Numbered from the stretch's first letter, positions 7,463 to 15,405 are shown. The stretch: DNA of 30,051 bases from Angelakisella sp. (GCA_022794295.1 JAAWEO010000004.1:1-30051), one strand, 5' to 3'. A program made the numbers and translations. The notes: a model not told the origin generated them from the letters alone.

Positions 7463-8410
7463 TCAGCCTTCCCGTTTCGGCCGGCAGGTCCCTGTCCAAA
7501 GAACAGGGGATTTGCAAAGGCGGATGAAGCTTTCCATAATCGGGGTAAGCAGAAGGGACCGGCGGTACGAAAGGTAGATGCGGCTCCGGGGGGAATTCCG
7601 GAGGCGAAAGGCCTGGAGCCCCAGCTTTGGGATATAGTCCGCGGCGTTGTCCATAGAAAGTACAGCCACCCCCACCCCGGCCTCCACCAGCCGCGCAATG
7701 GTGTAATTGTCGTAAAGCTCCATGTACCGCCGCGGGGTGAAGCCCTGGTCCTGGAAGTATTGCTCCAGAATAATGCGGCTGCCCTGGGTTCTGTAGTTAA
7801 GGAGAAAGAGGTCGTCCTCCACCATCTCCAGGGTAACGGTCTCCCGGTCCTCCCAGCCGGTTCCGCTGCCTTTGGCCCGGGCCAGGGGGTGCCCCGCCGG
7901 GACCACCAGCACAAATCCGGAGACGGCCACCACCTCCTGCACCAGGTCGGGATAAACCTGACTGTTGATGGAAAAATCCGCCGTTCCCTCCCGGGTAAGG
8001 CGGTGAAGGGCCGCCCGGTCGCTTCCGTGGAGGAGGCGCACCTCCAGCCCGGGCAGGCTCCGCCGGAGCTCCGGGAAAAGGCGGGGCAGCAGCTGCTGGG
8101 CCCGCATGGGGGAAAGGGCCAGGGAGATACACCCATGCTTGCCGTCTCTCCGGGCCTCCAGGCGGCGCTGAAAGTTCCGGTGGAGCTGGAGCATCTCCTG
8201 GAGGGTGCTCAGGTACAAAGCCCCTTCCTCTGTGGGGACCATGGGGGTGACATCCCGGCGGAAGATGCGAAAGCCCAGCTCCTGCTCCAGATTGGCAAGC
8301 CGCTGGCTGAGGGCGGGCTGTGTAAGGTAGAGCTTTTTCGCCGCCGCCGAAATGCCCCCTTCTTTGGCGATGGTCACAATAAATTCGATCTGTTTTTCAT
8401 CAAACTTCAC
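7463..8410 (-). CDS. LysR family transcriptional regulator
   Basis: A 315-aa regulator. The N-terminal HTH is clear (FIVTIAKEGGISAAAKKLYLTQPALSQRLANLEQELG, shown here in parts: ISAAAKKL, LTQPALSQRLANLE), followed by FRRD and the co-inducer-binding domain from about residue 90. GTG at 8410 is taken as the start because GGAGGG lies 6 bases upstream. It is divergent from the serine hydrolase and YfcC transporter genes, and an LTTR-like palindrome lies in the shared intergenic region, so those two genes are the likely targets. The inducer may be a peptide, amino acid or carboxylate handled by the transporter; this is inference. Confidence 0.9.
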   Translation of the reverse strand: MKFDEKQIEFIVTIAKEGGISAAAKKLYLTQPALSQRLANLEQELGFRIFRRDVTPMVPTEEGALYLSTLQEMLQLHRNFQRRLEARRDGKHGCISLALSPMRAQQLLPRLFPELRRSLPGLEVRLLHGSDRAALHRLTREGTADFSINSQVYPDLVQEVVAVSGFVLVVPAGHPLARAKGSGTGWEDRETVTLEMVEDDLFLLNYRTQGSRIILEQYFQDQGFTPRRYMELYDNYTIARLVEAGVGVAVLSMDNAADYIPKLGLQAFRLRNSPRSRIYLSYRRSLLLTPIMESFIRLCKSPVLWTGTCRPKREG

Positions 8411-8425
8411 AAGGCACCCTCCATG

Positions 8426-8450
8426 GCCCCGGAAAAGCGGGGCTTTTTTT
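8426..8450 (+). terminator. Terminator-like hairpin antisense to the LysR leader
   Basis: GCCCCG (8426-8431), a GAAAAG loop and CGGGGC (8438-8443) are followed by seven Ts on the plus strand, a textbook intrinsic terminator. It lies directly upstream of the LysR start on the opposite strand. As minus-strand RNA it forms a hairpin just before the LysR ribosome site. A second perfect inverted repeat, TTGTGG-AATCG-CCACAA (8449-8465), abuts it. Confidence 0.65.
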
Positions 8451-8489
8451 GTGGAATCGCCACAACATCCCGGCCATTTCTTTATTGCT

Positions 8490-8505
8490 ATAAGAATATT
8501 CCTAT
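8490..8505. promoter_or_regulatory. LysR-type operator candidate
   Basis: ATAAGAATATTCCTAT is a near-perfect 16-bp palindrome with one mismatched pair, of the AT-rich dyad type bound by LysR regulators. It lies in the divergent LysR/hydrolase region, 24 bases upstream of the hydrolase -35 box, where an activator would bind. Binding is inferred from position and symmetry only. Confidence 0.6.
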
Positions 8506-8528
8506 GGGTTTTATCTCTTGAATTCGAT

Positions 8529-8557
8529 TTTACATATACCAAATTATACTTCATAAT
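8529..8557 (+). promoter_or_regulatory. Promoter of the serine hydrolase-YfcC operon
   Basis: TTTACA (8529-8534), a 17-base spacer and CATAAT (8552-8557) each match consensus at 5 of 6 positions. The leader is about 55 bases, and AAGGAGGA at 8603-8610 precedes the GTG start. Confidence 0.75.
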
Positions 8558-8617
8558 AGGGATCAAGTAAAGCGTTCCCGGCGGGAAAACGGTCCTAACA
8601 TTAAGGAGGAGTGCGCT

Positions 8618-9574
8618 GTGAAAAAAATCAGCCTGGAAGGGTATCTTCATGACATTATCCAAAGGAAGCTGACCACCTACCATGTGGTGGTCCGTCAGCA
8701 CGGGGAGGAGGTTGGCTCCTTTGACTGGCGGGACAACCGCCGGGACAATATCCACTCGGTGAGCAAAAGCTTTGTCAGTATGGCGGTGGGCCTGGCGGTG
8801 GAGGAAGGGATCCTCCGTCTGGACGAGCGCCCCGCCGAGATCTTCCCGGACAAGCTCCCCAAAGATCCCCCGGAAAATCTGTTGAAGATGACCATTCGGG
8901 ACACCATTATGATGGCTAGCGGCCACGACTATTTCATCCTGGAGGGCTATTCCGGCGTGCCCGGCATCCCCGGGCGGGACGAGCTGGAAAATGATGACTG
9001 GATCCAGTACGCCATGACCTACGATGTCCCCTACACCCCCGGCACCCACTGGAAGTACAACAACTTCGGCCCCTACCTTTGTTCGGTCATCATCCAGGAC
9101 CGAACCGGCCAGCGGCTCCGGGATTACCTAATGCCCCGGCTTTTCCTGCCCCTGGGCATCAAAAATCCCCAGTGGTTCGAGTCCGCTGCCGGCGGCTACA
9201 CCCTGGGCTGCGGCGGCCTGCACCTTTCCACCGCCGAGCTTTCCCGCTTTGGTCAGCTGCTTGTGGACAAGGGGCAGTGGGAGGGGCGGCAGATCATCCC
9301 CGCCACCTGGATCGAGGAGGCCACCAGCAGCCTGATCTCCAACCGGGTGGAGGGCAAGGCCCTGGGCCAGGACGAGTGCGCCGGATACGGCTACTTCTTC
9401 TGGCGGTGCGCCCGGGACAACGCCTACCGGGGGCTGGGCTGGGGCGGCCAGATGGTCATTGTCCTGCCGGAGCAGGACGCCTGTGTCGCCATTATGTCCC
9501 ACGAATTCGATTACCAGGCGCTGCTGGACTGTGTTTGGGACAACATCGTTCCCCAGCTAAAGGAAAATAACTGA
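8618..9574 (+). CDS. Serine hydrolase, class C beta-lactamase family
   Basis: A 318-aa serine hydrolase of the beta-lactamase/DD-peptidase fold. The catalytic SxxK motif is S47-V-S-K50 and the second motif is Y147-N-N149; GLGWGGQ near residue 270 stands where the third (KTG or HxG) motif is expected. This form is typical of esterase or amide hydrolase members rather than true beta-lactamases. There is no signal peptide, so it is probably cytosolic. The start is GTG with AAGGAGGA 7 bases upstream. The YfcC transporter gene follows after 32 bases, so the pair probably takes up and hydrolyses one substrate, possibly an amide or a peptide-like compound (inference). Confidence 0.85.
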   Translation: MKKISLEGYLHDIIQRKLTTYHVVVRQHGEEVGSFDWRDNRRDNIHSVSKSFVSMAVGLAVEEGILRLDERPAEIFPDKLPKDPPENLLKMTIRDTIMMASGHDYFILEGYSGVPGIPGRDELENDDWIQYAMTYDVPYTPGTHWKYNNFGPYLCSVIIQDRTGQRLRDYLMPRLFLPLGIKNPQWFESAAGGYTLGCGGLHLSTAELSRFGQLLVDKGQWEGRQIIPATWIEEATSSLISNRVEGKALGQDECAGYGYFFWRCARDNAYRGLGWGGQMVIVLPEQDACVAIMSHEFDYQALLDCVWDNIVPQLKENN

Positions 9575-9606
9575 CAGGGCTTTCCCCTGGGCAAGGAGGA
9601 AAAAAG

Positions 9607-11007
9607 ATGGCATCCACAGAAAAAGCGAAAAGAACCTTCCGCTTTCCCCACTCCTATGTGATCATCATCTGCGTGCTTCTGCTGGCCTGCCTTATGACCT
9701 ACTGCATCCCCGCCGGGCAGTACCAACGGTACCAAAACGAAGAAGGCGTCACCGTTGCAGACCCTTCCACCTTCCGGTATGTGGAGAACACCCCGGTGGC
9801 CCCCTGGCGGGTCCCGGAGCAGATCATGGCCTCCGCGGCCAAAAACGCCACCACCATCTTCTCCATCTTCATCATCGGCGGCTCCTTTGGGGTCATTTTA
9901 GCCACCGGCGCCTTCGAGGCCCTCACCGCCAAGCTGGCAAAGATCTTCTCTGGCCGGGAGACCTGGCTTATCCCGGCCTTCACCCTGGTGTTCGGCCTGG
10001 CAACGACCACAATGGCAAACAACCAATTCATCGGCTTTGCCCCCATTGGCGTGATGATCGCCATGGCCTTTGGCTTTGATGCCGTTGTCGGCTGCGGCAT
10101 GATCTGCCTGGGGGGTGCCATTGGCTTTTCCACCGGCACCCTTAATGTCAATACCACCATCATTGCCCAGCAGATCGCGGAGCTTGTCCCCTTCTCCGGT
10201 CTGTGGCTGCGGTGCGTCAGCTTTGTCATCTTCTGGTTCATCACCAGCGCCTACCTGGTCCGGTATGCCAAAAGGGTCAAGGCCGATCCCACCAAAAGCA
10301 CCATGTACGGGTATTCCGGCGCCGGGGTCGTGGAGGCCAAGCCTCTGGAGGAGTTCCAGCAGATGGACCGCCGGAAGGTCCTGGTCCTCCTTGTGGTCCT
10401 GGGCTGCTTTGTCTGGCTTATTTCCGGCTGTCTGAAATACAAGTGGGGGCTGGATCGGGTTTCTGTTGTCTTTCTGTACATGGCCGTCCTCTCCGGCCTA
10501 GCTGCCGGCTTTGGCCCCAGCCGCATCGCCAAGGAATACATTGCCGGTATGAAGAACATGACCGAGCCCGCCATCCTTATTGCCATGGGCTGCGCCACCA
10601 CCCTGATCCTCACCGAGGGCTGTGTGCTGGATACCGTTGTCCGGAGCCTTGCTGGGTGTATCGGGGGCCTGCCCAGCTTCCTCCGGGCCCCCGGGATGTA
10701 CATCCTCCAGACTGTCACCAACTTCTTTATTGTAGCCGGCAACGCCCAAGCGGCGGTGACCATGCCCATTATGGTGCCGGTGGCCGATATGGTGGGGGTC
10801 AGCCGCCAGACCGCTGTGCTGGCCTTTAACTTCGGTGACGGACTGAGCAACTACATCCTCCCCCACTCCTCCGCCCTAATGGGCTTTATCGGTATGGCGG
10901 GCATCCCCTACGACCGCTGGGTGCGCTTTATGGCAAAGCTGTTTGCCATCTGGGCCGTTACCGCTATGGTCATTGTGGCAATCGCCTCTGCCATCGGTTA
11001 TGTTTAA
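9607..11007 (+). CDS. YfcC family transporter (DcuC-like carrier)
   Basis: A 466-aa integral membrane protein of the YfcC/COG1288 family, related to anaerobic C4-dicarboxylate carriers and often found beside peptidases or amidohydrolases. The N-terminal helix IIICVLLLACLMTYCIPAGQY is diagnostic: the IPAGQ(Y/F) motif is conserved in the family. About ten further hydrophobic segments follow, including the polar NNQFIGFAPIG and NFGDGLSNYILP stretches likely to line the transport path. AAGGAGG lies 8 bases upstream. It is co-transcribed with the serine hydrolase, and no terminator is seen between them. Substrate specificity cannot be read from the sequence. Confidence 0.88.
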   Translation: MASTEKAKRTFRFPHSYVIIICVLLLACLMTYCIPAGQYQRYQNEEGVTVADPSTFRYVENTPVAPWRVPEQIMASAAKNATTIFSIFIIGGSFGVILATGAFEALTAKLAKIFSGRETWLIPAFTLVFGLATTTMANNQFIGFAPIGVMIAMAFGFDAVVGCGMICLGGAIGFSTGTLNVNTTIIAQQIAELVPFSGLWLRCVSFVIFWFITSAYLVRYAKRVKADPTKSTMYGYSGAGVVEAKPLEEFQQMDRRKVLVLLVVLGCFVWLISGCLKYKWGLDRVSVVFLYMAVLSGLAAGFGPSRIAKEYIAGMKNMTEPAILIAMGCATTLILTEGCVLDTVVRSLAGCIGGLPSFLRAPGMYILQTVTNFFIVAGNAQAAVTMPIMVPVADMVGVSRQTAVLAFNFGDGLSNYILPHSSALMGFIGMAGIPYDRWVRFMAKLFAIWAVTAMVIVAIASAIGYV

Positions 11008-11140
11008 TCGTAATTTTCACTCCTCTGCCTACAGGAGTAAACGGCCTGCATTCTTCCCCGCAAAATTCACCTGATGGAAATCTTCGCTTCTATTTTTAGT
11101 CTCCGCTTTACCCTTCCGGTCAACTGAAAAAGGGAGAGAC

Positions 11141-11183
11141 AAAAAGAGCTAACTGATCCAACCGAAATCAGTTAGCTCTTTTT
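11141..11183. terminator. Bidirectional terminator with a perfect 17-bp stem
   Basis: AAAAAGAGCTAACTGAT (11141-11157) and ATCAGTTAGCTCTTTTT (11167-11183) are exact reverse complements around a 9-base loop. It ends the YfcC transcript, 133 bases after its stop codon. On the opposite strand it can stop transcripts that read through from the tRNA. Confidence 0.9.
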
Positions 11184-11226
11184 CTAAGTAACTTTCATCT
11201 ACAATAACATTGGAGTGTGTTTTCTG

Positions 11227-11289
11227 TACAAAGGTAAGACCCCCTCTTTCGAGGGGGGCGGGTAGGGGTTGGCCGCGGGGCCTACCCCG
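11227..11289 (-). repeat. Double-hairpin intergenic repeat, copy 1
   Basis: A 63-bp element starting TACAAAGGTAAG on the plus strand and repeated at 11346-11408. On the minus strand it forms two hairpins: one with GGGGT/ACCCC and GGCC/GGCC pairing, then CCCCCTC-GAAA-GAGGGGG with a GNRA tetraloop, then a T-rich tail (TCTTACCTTTGTA). It looks like a terminator-like module. Confidence 0.7.
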
Positions 11290-11345
11290 CTGTCAGCGTA
11301 AAACACTCTGGATGCTTAAGACTCCAGGCAGTCACTAGGATTCTA

Positions 11346-11408
11346 TACAAAGGTAAAGCCCCCCTCTTTCGAGGGGGGCGGGTAGGGCGTGCCTCGGTGG
11401 CTACGCCG
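11346..11408 (-). repeat. Double-hairpin intergenic repeat, copy 2, abutting the tRNA 3' end
   Basis: The second copy of the 11227-11289 element, starting 119 bases later. It begins at the base after the encoded CCA of tRNA-Pro. The GNRA-capped hairpin CCCCCCTC-GAAA-GAGGGGGG followed by CTTTACCTTT can act as the terminator of the tRNA transcript. The first hairpin has GGCGT/ACGCC where copy 1 has GGGGT/ACCCC, a compensatory change that keeps pairing. Confidence 0.75.
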
Positions 11409-11484
11409 TGGTCGGAGTGACGGGATTTGAACCCACGGCTTCTTGGTCCCGAACCAAGCGCGCTACCAACTGCGCTACACCCCG
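11409..11484 (-). tRNA. tRNA-Pro (anticodon CGG)
   Basis: Read on the minus strand, a complete 76-base cloverleaf with encoded CCA. The acceptor stem CGGGGTG pairs with CACTCCG (one G-U), with discriminator A and then CCA. The D arm contains AGCGCAGTTGGTAGCGC, the anticodon arm is CTTGG-TTCGGGA-CCAAG giving CGG, and the T arm contains GGTTCAAATCC. Proline is read from the anticodon. It has its own promoter upstream, and repeat copy 2 directly follows the CCA. Confidence 0.97.
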
Positions 11485-11519
11485 ATATCATCCCCTGCAC
11501 CTGTGGGGATGCCTTATCT

Positions 11520-11547
11520 ATTATACCGATTCCCCGGAAAAAGTCAA
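11520..11547 (-). promoter_or_regulatory. tRNA-Pro promoter
   Basis: On the minus strand, TTGACT (11542-11547), a 16-base spacer and TATAAT (11520-11525) form a near-consensus promoter about 28 bases upstream of the mature tRNA. The short 5' leader contains a perfect hairpin, CATCCCC/GGGGATG (11489-11511), which would lie next to the RNase P cleavage site. Confidence 0.8.
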
Positions 11548-11568
11548 GACCCCCCAGGAACAGATGTG

Positions 11569-11597
11569 TAGACAAAGTATACAGATAATGGTAGAAT
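11569..11597 (+). promoter_or_regulatory. Aldo/keto reductase promoter
   Basis: TAGACA (11569-11574), a 17-base spacer and TAGAAT (11592-11597) each match consensus at 5 of 6 positions. It is back to back with the tRNA promoter. GGGAGG at 11625-11630 precedes the start codon. Confidence 0.75.
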
Positions 11598-11638
11598 AAA
11601 AGCATAAAGAGCCAAAATATAATAGGGAGGTTCTCAAA

Positions 11639-12766
11639 ATGAATACCAAAAAACTGGGGTTTGGCCTGATGCGCCTTCCCCTGAACGACCCTGCCAATGC
11701 GGGGGATGTGGACCTGGAGCAGGTCAAGCAGATGGTGGACCGGTTCCTGGAAAAAGGCTTCTCTTATTTTGATACCGCCTGGATGTACTGCGGCTTTAAT
11801 AGCGAGCCCACCGCCAGGGCTGCCCTGGTGGACCGCTACCCCCGGGACCGCTTTACTCTGGCTACCAAGCTCCACCACGCCTTTTTCCATTCGTTGGAGG
11901 ATCGGGACAAGATCCTGAACAGCCAGCTGGAAAAAACCGGCGTGGGGTATTTTGATTACTATATGCTCCATGGTGTGGAGGAGGGCAACCTGGTCAAGTA
12001 TGAGCAGTTCCACTGCTTTGAGTGGATGAAGGAGCGGAAGGCCCAGGGGCTGATGAAAAGCATCGGGATCTCCTTCCACTCCACCGGGGCGCTGCTGGAC
12101 CAGATCCTCACAAGGTACCCCTTCCTGGATTTTGTCCAGCTTCAGGTCAACTATCTGGATTGGGAAAGCCAGTGGATCCAATCCAAGCTTTGTTACGAGA
12201 CCGCTGTAAAGCACGGCAAGCCCATTATTATCATGGAGCCGGCAAAGGGCGGGACCCTGGCCAAGGTTCCCGACACGGTGGAGCAGCTCTTCCGGGAGCA
12301 GGATCCCAATGCCTCCCCCGCTTCCTGGGCCATTCGGTTTGCAGCGGGGCTGCCCCATGTGATGATGGTCCTCTCCGGAATGAGCAGCCTGTCCCAAATG
12401 GAGGACAACCTGAGCTATATGGAACACTTCCAGCCCTTGAACGAAGCGGAGCAGGCGCTGGTCCGAAAGGCCGCGGAGCTGATCAACGCCCAGACCGCGG
12501 TCCCCTGTACCGGGTGCTCCTACTGCACCGATGGCTGTCCGCAGAAAATTGCCATCCCCCAATATTTCTCTATCTACAACGAGAATATGCGGGACCTATT
12601 GGAGGAAAAGGGCTGGACCGCAAATACCGCCAACTACAACAACCTGACCCTGAAATTCGGCAAGGCCAGCGACTGCATCGCCTGCGGCCGGTGCGAGGCG
12701 ATGTGCCCCCAGCATCTGCCCATTATCGAGCACCTGAAAACCGTCGCGGAACATTTCGGCAAATAA
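11639..12766 (+). CDS. Aldo/keto reductase with C-terminal 4Fe-4S ferredoxin domain
   Basis: A 375-aa oxidoreductase of the COG1453 type. Residues 1 to about 270 form an NAD(P)H-dependent TIM-barrel aldo/keto reductase: LGFGLMRLP at the start, the catalytic Asp and Tyr in FDTAWMY, and the Lys/His region at TKLHHAFF. The C-terminal about 100 residues carry two Cys-rich motifs, CTGCSYCTDGCP and CIACGRCEAMCP, each suited to a 4Fe-4S cluster. The fusion suggests electron exchange between ferredoxin and a carbonyl substrate or nicotinamide, as is common in anaerobic clostridia. The physiological substrate is unknown. The gene is monocistronic, with its own promoter and terminator. Confidence 0.92.
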   Translation: MNTKKLGFGLMRLPLNDPANAGDVDLEQVKQMVDRFLEKGFSYFDTAWMYCGFNSEPTARAALVDRYPRDRFTLATKLHHAFFHSLEDRDKILNSQLEKTGVGYFDYYMLHGVEEGNLVKYEQFHCFEWMKERKAQGLMKSIGISFHSTGALLDQILTRYPFLDFVQLQVNYLDWESQWIQSKLCYETAVKHGKPIIIMEPAKGGTLAKVPDTVEQLFREQDPNASPASWAIRFAAGLPHVMMVLSGMSSLSQMEDNLSYMEHFQPLNEAEQALVRKAAELINAQTAVPCTGCSYCTDGCPQKIAIPQYFSIYNENMRDLLEEKGWTANTANYNNLTLKFGKASDCIACGRCEAMCPQHLPIIEHLKTVAEHFGK

Positions 12767-12782
12767 ATTCCCTGCCAAAAGG

Positions 12783-12817
12783 AAAAGCCGGGCCCTTTAT
12801 CAGAGCTCCGGCTTTTT
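12783..12817 (+). terminator. Intrinsic terminator after the aldo/keto reductase gene
   Basis: AAAAGCCGG (12783-12791) pairs with CCGGCTTTT (12808-12816), followed by one further T. It lies 16 bases after the stop codon, between convergent genes, and its A/T flanks allow use in both directions. Confidence 0.8.
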
Positions 12818-12851
12818 GACGAAGGCCGGTCTCCCTGTGAGGCCGGTCCTT

Positions 12852-13385
12852 TTATTCTGTCTGCCGCTTTTTCTCCTTGGCCAGAAGGACCAAGGTGCTG
12901 ATCACATCCGCCACCGGCAAAAGCTGGAGCAGATAATGGAGCTTCCCCGGCACCGGGGGCGGCTGGCGGCGAAGGACCTTGATGGCGAAGCACCCCACAC
13001 AGCCGGTCTCCAGGATCAGAAAGCAGGTGATGGCAATGGGGATGGGAAGGAGGATCAAAAAGATCCCCCGGGAGGCCGCCACAATCAGAAACCACACCAC
13101 CGCGCTGTACAGGAAATTCAGCACAAAGAAGGGGATGGAGCCCAGCTTCAGCAGGGCCCAAGCCTTCATCAGCCGGCCGGTCTCCCCCTTGCCGGCGGCC
13201 CGGGCGGCCATTGCCACTGTCCCCCAGCCGATGATCTGCAATAAGCCGATAAATACCAGGTAAAAGACAAACAGCCCCTCCCCCAGGGCGGCCCATTCCC
13301 CGGCAAAAAGGACCACTGCGGGAACGGCAACGCTGAGGGCCAGGTGAAGGTACATCCCTGCCAGAAAAAGCTTCGGGCTTTTCAT
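12852..13385 (-). CDS. Hypothetical membrane protein, about five helices
   Basis: A 177-aa protein I do not recognise. It has hydrophobic segments at about residues 8-30, 37-58, 77-100, 103-130 and 145-165, so it is an integral membrane protein, and it has a Lys/Arg-rich C terminus (KEKKRQ). The start at 13385 is chosen because AAGGGA lies 8 bases upstream and the upstream lipoprotein gene ends 19 bases before it. It is the last gene of the minus-strand run from 16687. No catalytic motif is visible. Confidence 0.7.
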   Translation of the reverse strand: MKSPKLFLAGMYLHLALSVAVPAVVLFAGEWAALGEGLFVFYLVFIGLLQIIGWGTVAMAARAAGKGETGRLMKAWALLKLGSIPFFVLNFLYSAVVWFLIVAASRGIFLILLPIPIAITCFLILETGCVGCFAIKVLRRQPPPVPGKLHYLLQLLPVADVISTLVLLAKEKKRQTE

Positions 13386-13404
13386 GATGTCATCCCTTTC
13401 TTTG

Positions 13405-13986
13405 TCAGCCTTCGGAAACCAGGAAATAGTAGGTGTCTGCTGCCCCGTCGGAGCTGGCAAAGGAAAGACGGAACAGCCCCGGCTCCCCGAAGGTGATGTC
13501 GTACCGGTCCCCGTTCTTCATGGGGGTGTCCTCCTGGCTCCACTGGTCATCACCGGTAAGGGAGCCCTGGCGGACATCCAGATAGCCCGCTTCTCCCCCC
13601 TCGTCCAGGCGGGAGAGCTGCACCAACACACCGTCGGCGTAGCATTCCACATAGTTTTTGGTGTCCTTGGGCACGGTCAGAACGATGGCGTCCACCACCT
13701 CGCCGTTTATGGTGAGCACCATGCTGGAGACCCCTACCTGGCTGGAGTCGTAGGCCTCGAAGGCGTAGTCCCCCACCGGCAGGGATTCGGGAAGATCCAG
13801 GCCGGGGATGCCGGTGTGGTCATGCTCCTGCTCGTATTCCAGAGATTCCGGCTTTTGGGAGGAGCTCTCCGGGGCACTGCTGCTCTCCGGGGTGCTGCTC
13901 CCCTGGGAGGGCTTTCCGCAGGCGGCGGAGAGGATAAGCAGAAGGGCAAGGGCGGCTGTGACCGCTTTTTTACGAATGCTTTTCAT
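13405..13986 (-). CDS. Small lipoprotein of unknown function
   Basis: A 193-aa protein with a typical lipoprotein signal: basic start MKSIRKK, hydrophobic core, and lipobox LSAAC with the lipidated Cys at residue 23. A Ser/Pro/Glu-rich spacer (about residues 25-50) is followed by a beta-rich domain of about 130 residues with no recognised motif. It lies 15 bases after the stop of the larger lipoprotein gene and 19 bases before the membrane protein gene, so the three are probably co-transcribed and may act together at the outer face of the membrane. Confidence 0.75.
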   Translation of the reverse strand: MKSIRKKAVTAALALLLILSAACGKPSQGSSTPESSSAPESSSQKPESLEYEQEHDHTGIPGLDLPESLPVGDYAFEAYDSSQVGVSSMVLTINGEVVDAIVLTVPKDTKNYVECYADGVLVQLSRLDEGGEAGYLDVRQGSLTGDDQWSQEDTPMKNGDRYDITFGEPGLFRLSFASSDGAADTYYFLVSEG

Positions 13987-14001
13987 GAAACGGGTTCCTT
14001 T

Positions 14002-15405
14002 CTATTTTTCAATCTGAACAGCGGAGACAAAGCGCCAGCTTCCGTCCCCGTTGTCCGCCAGGGTGTAGCGGATGGTGCGCAGACGGGAGGTGCACAGGGG
14101 ATCCCGGCAGAAGGTCACATCCACCTGGCTTTGACCGTTGGCGGTCCGGGGCAGCTCCATCAGAAAATCATGGATGCCGCTGCCGCGGCCCCACAGCAGG
14201 TAGCCGCCCTGCTCCTTGGAGTAGAACTTGGTGCTGCGGCCATCAAAGCCGGCAATGCCAAAGCAGCTTTCCACCGCGGCAGAAAGCTCCTCCCGGGTGT
14301 AGATCAGGTCCTCCCTCTCCGGCTCGGTAAGCACCATGGAAAACTCCGCCACCGTCTCCGGGGGGAGCTCCTGGGGGCTGGCAAAAACGGTGGAGCCATA
14401 AAAGCCGATGAAGGCGTTCACATACCAGCCGGGGATGTTCTCCTCCCGGCTGGTGACCTGGAAGGGGGACCAGTTGTAATAGGATTCCCCCACGGGGCGA
14501 AAATAGACAGGGATCACCTGGTCCTCCCCCCAGCGCATCATGTTGCAGGTCAGCACCAGGCGGTAGTCCCCGGTCCCCTGGGGAAAGACCCCGGCCCCGT
14601 TTTCCACAGTGACCCGGACGGTGTAATCCCCGTAGCTGTCCAGGTCCTCGGCAGCAGCGGTGATCTCCGCGCCGGTGATGGTGATCTCCTGCCAGGCGCC
14701 GGATTCACCGTCTATCCCCACGGCGGCCTTGATCTGCTCCCAGTCTCCCCCCCGGAGGGCGGCCAGAAAGTCCTCTGCCGCTGTTCGGGCAGCCCCGACG
14801 GGGACCAGGGAATCCACCGCCGCACCCTCCCGGAGAAGGGTCCGCTCCGCCTCTTTCCGGGGCCGGTCCAGCCGCCAGCCCCGGGAGGTTTTGGACATGG
14901 ACATGGCGGTTTCATACAGAGAGCCATCCAAACCGTTTTCCTCAAATACAAAGGAGGCGCTGCTGTCGCTGCGGCTCTTTAGGACAATGCTGCCCTCCAC
15001 CGTCTCATAGGGGAAGGCGGAAAGGCTGGTGGACCGCCACAGGGCTCCGTCCCGGACCTGGAACCGGTCCCGGCCATCGCTGTCCCGGGCGGAAAGAAGG
15101 GACTTCACCGTCTCGTCCAGGGCGTATACCTCCTTGAAGCGTGCCTCCAGCCCGGCGCGGGTGGTGCAGCCCTCGGTGACCACCGGGGCATAATCCCCGG
15201 GATCCGTCTCCCCCAGGGCATTCAGATCCACCGCCAGGCCATCCCCGTAAATGAGGTAATACACCTGGTAATCCGCCGCCAGCAGCTCCTCAAAGGCCGC
15301 CGTGACCGTTTCGTCGGTATCCGGCTGGGGGCCTCCGCCGCAGGCGGAAAGAAGGGCCAGGGCCAAAGCCAGCATCAGGGGCAAAAACCGGCAGGTTCGT
15401 TTCAC
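14002..15405 (-). CDS. Large lipoprotein of unknown function
   Basis: A 467-aa protein starting at GTG 15405, with AAGGAGG 8 bases upstream. The signal peptide KRTCRFLPLMLALALALLSAC ends in a LLSAC lipobox. The mature part of about 445 residues holds no motif I can name. Near the C terminus the text reads like a small beta-sheet domain (RTIRYTLADNGDGSWRFVS) of the kind seen in NTF2-like or DUF4878-type secreted proteins, which is only a guess. It is 28 bases downstream of trmB and upstream of the smaller lipoprotein gene. Confidence 0.75.
   Translation of the reverse strand: MKRTCRFLPLMLALALALLSACGGGPQPDTDETVTAAFEELLAADYQVYYLIYGDGLAVDLNALGETDPGDYAPVVTEGCTTRAGLEARFKEVYALDETVKSLLSARDSDGRDRFQVRDGALWRSTSLSAFPYETVEGSIVLKSRSDSSASFVFEENGLDGSLYETAMSMSKTSRGWRLDRPRKEAERTLLREGAAVDSLVPVGAARTAAEDFLAALRGGDWEQIKAAVGIDGESGAWQEITITGAEITAAAEDLDSYGDYTVRVTVENGAGVFPQGTGDYRLVLTCNMMRWGEDQVIPVYFRPVGESYYNWSPFQVTSREENIPGWYVNAFIGFYGSTVFASPQELPPETVAEFSMVLTEPEREDLIYTREELSAAVESCFGIAGFDGRSTKFYSKEQGGYLLWGRGSGIHDFLMELPRTANGQSQVDVTFCRDPLCTSRLRTIRYTLADNGDGSWRFVSAVQIEK

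Noticed and set aside
8618..9574. Antibiotic-resistance beta-lactamase
   Set aside because: No signal peptide and the third motif is of the esterase/amidase type; the transporter neighbour suggests a metabolic hydrolase.
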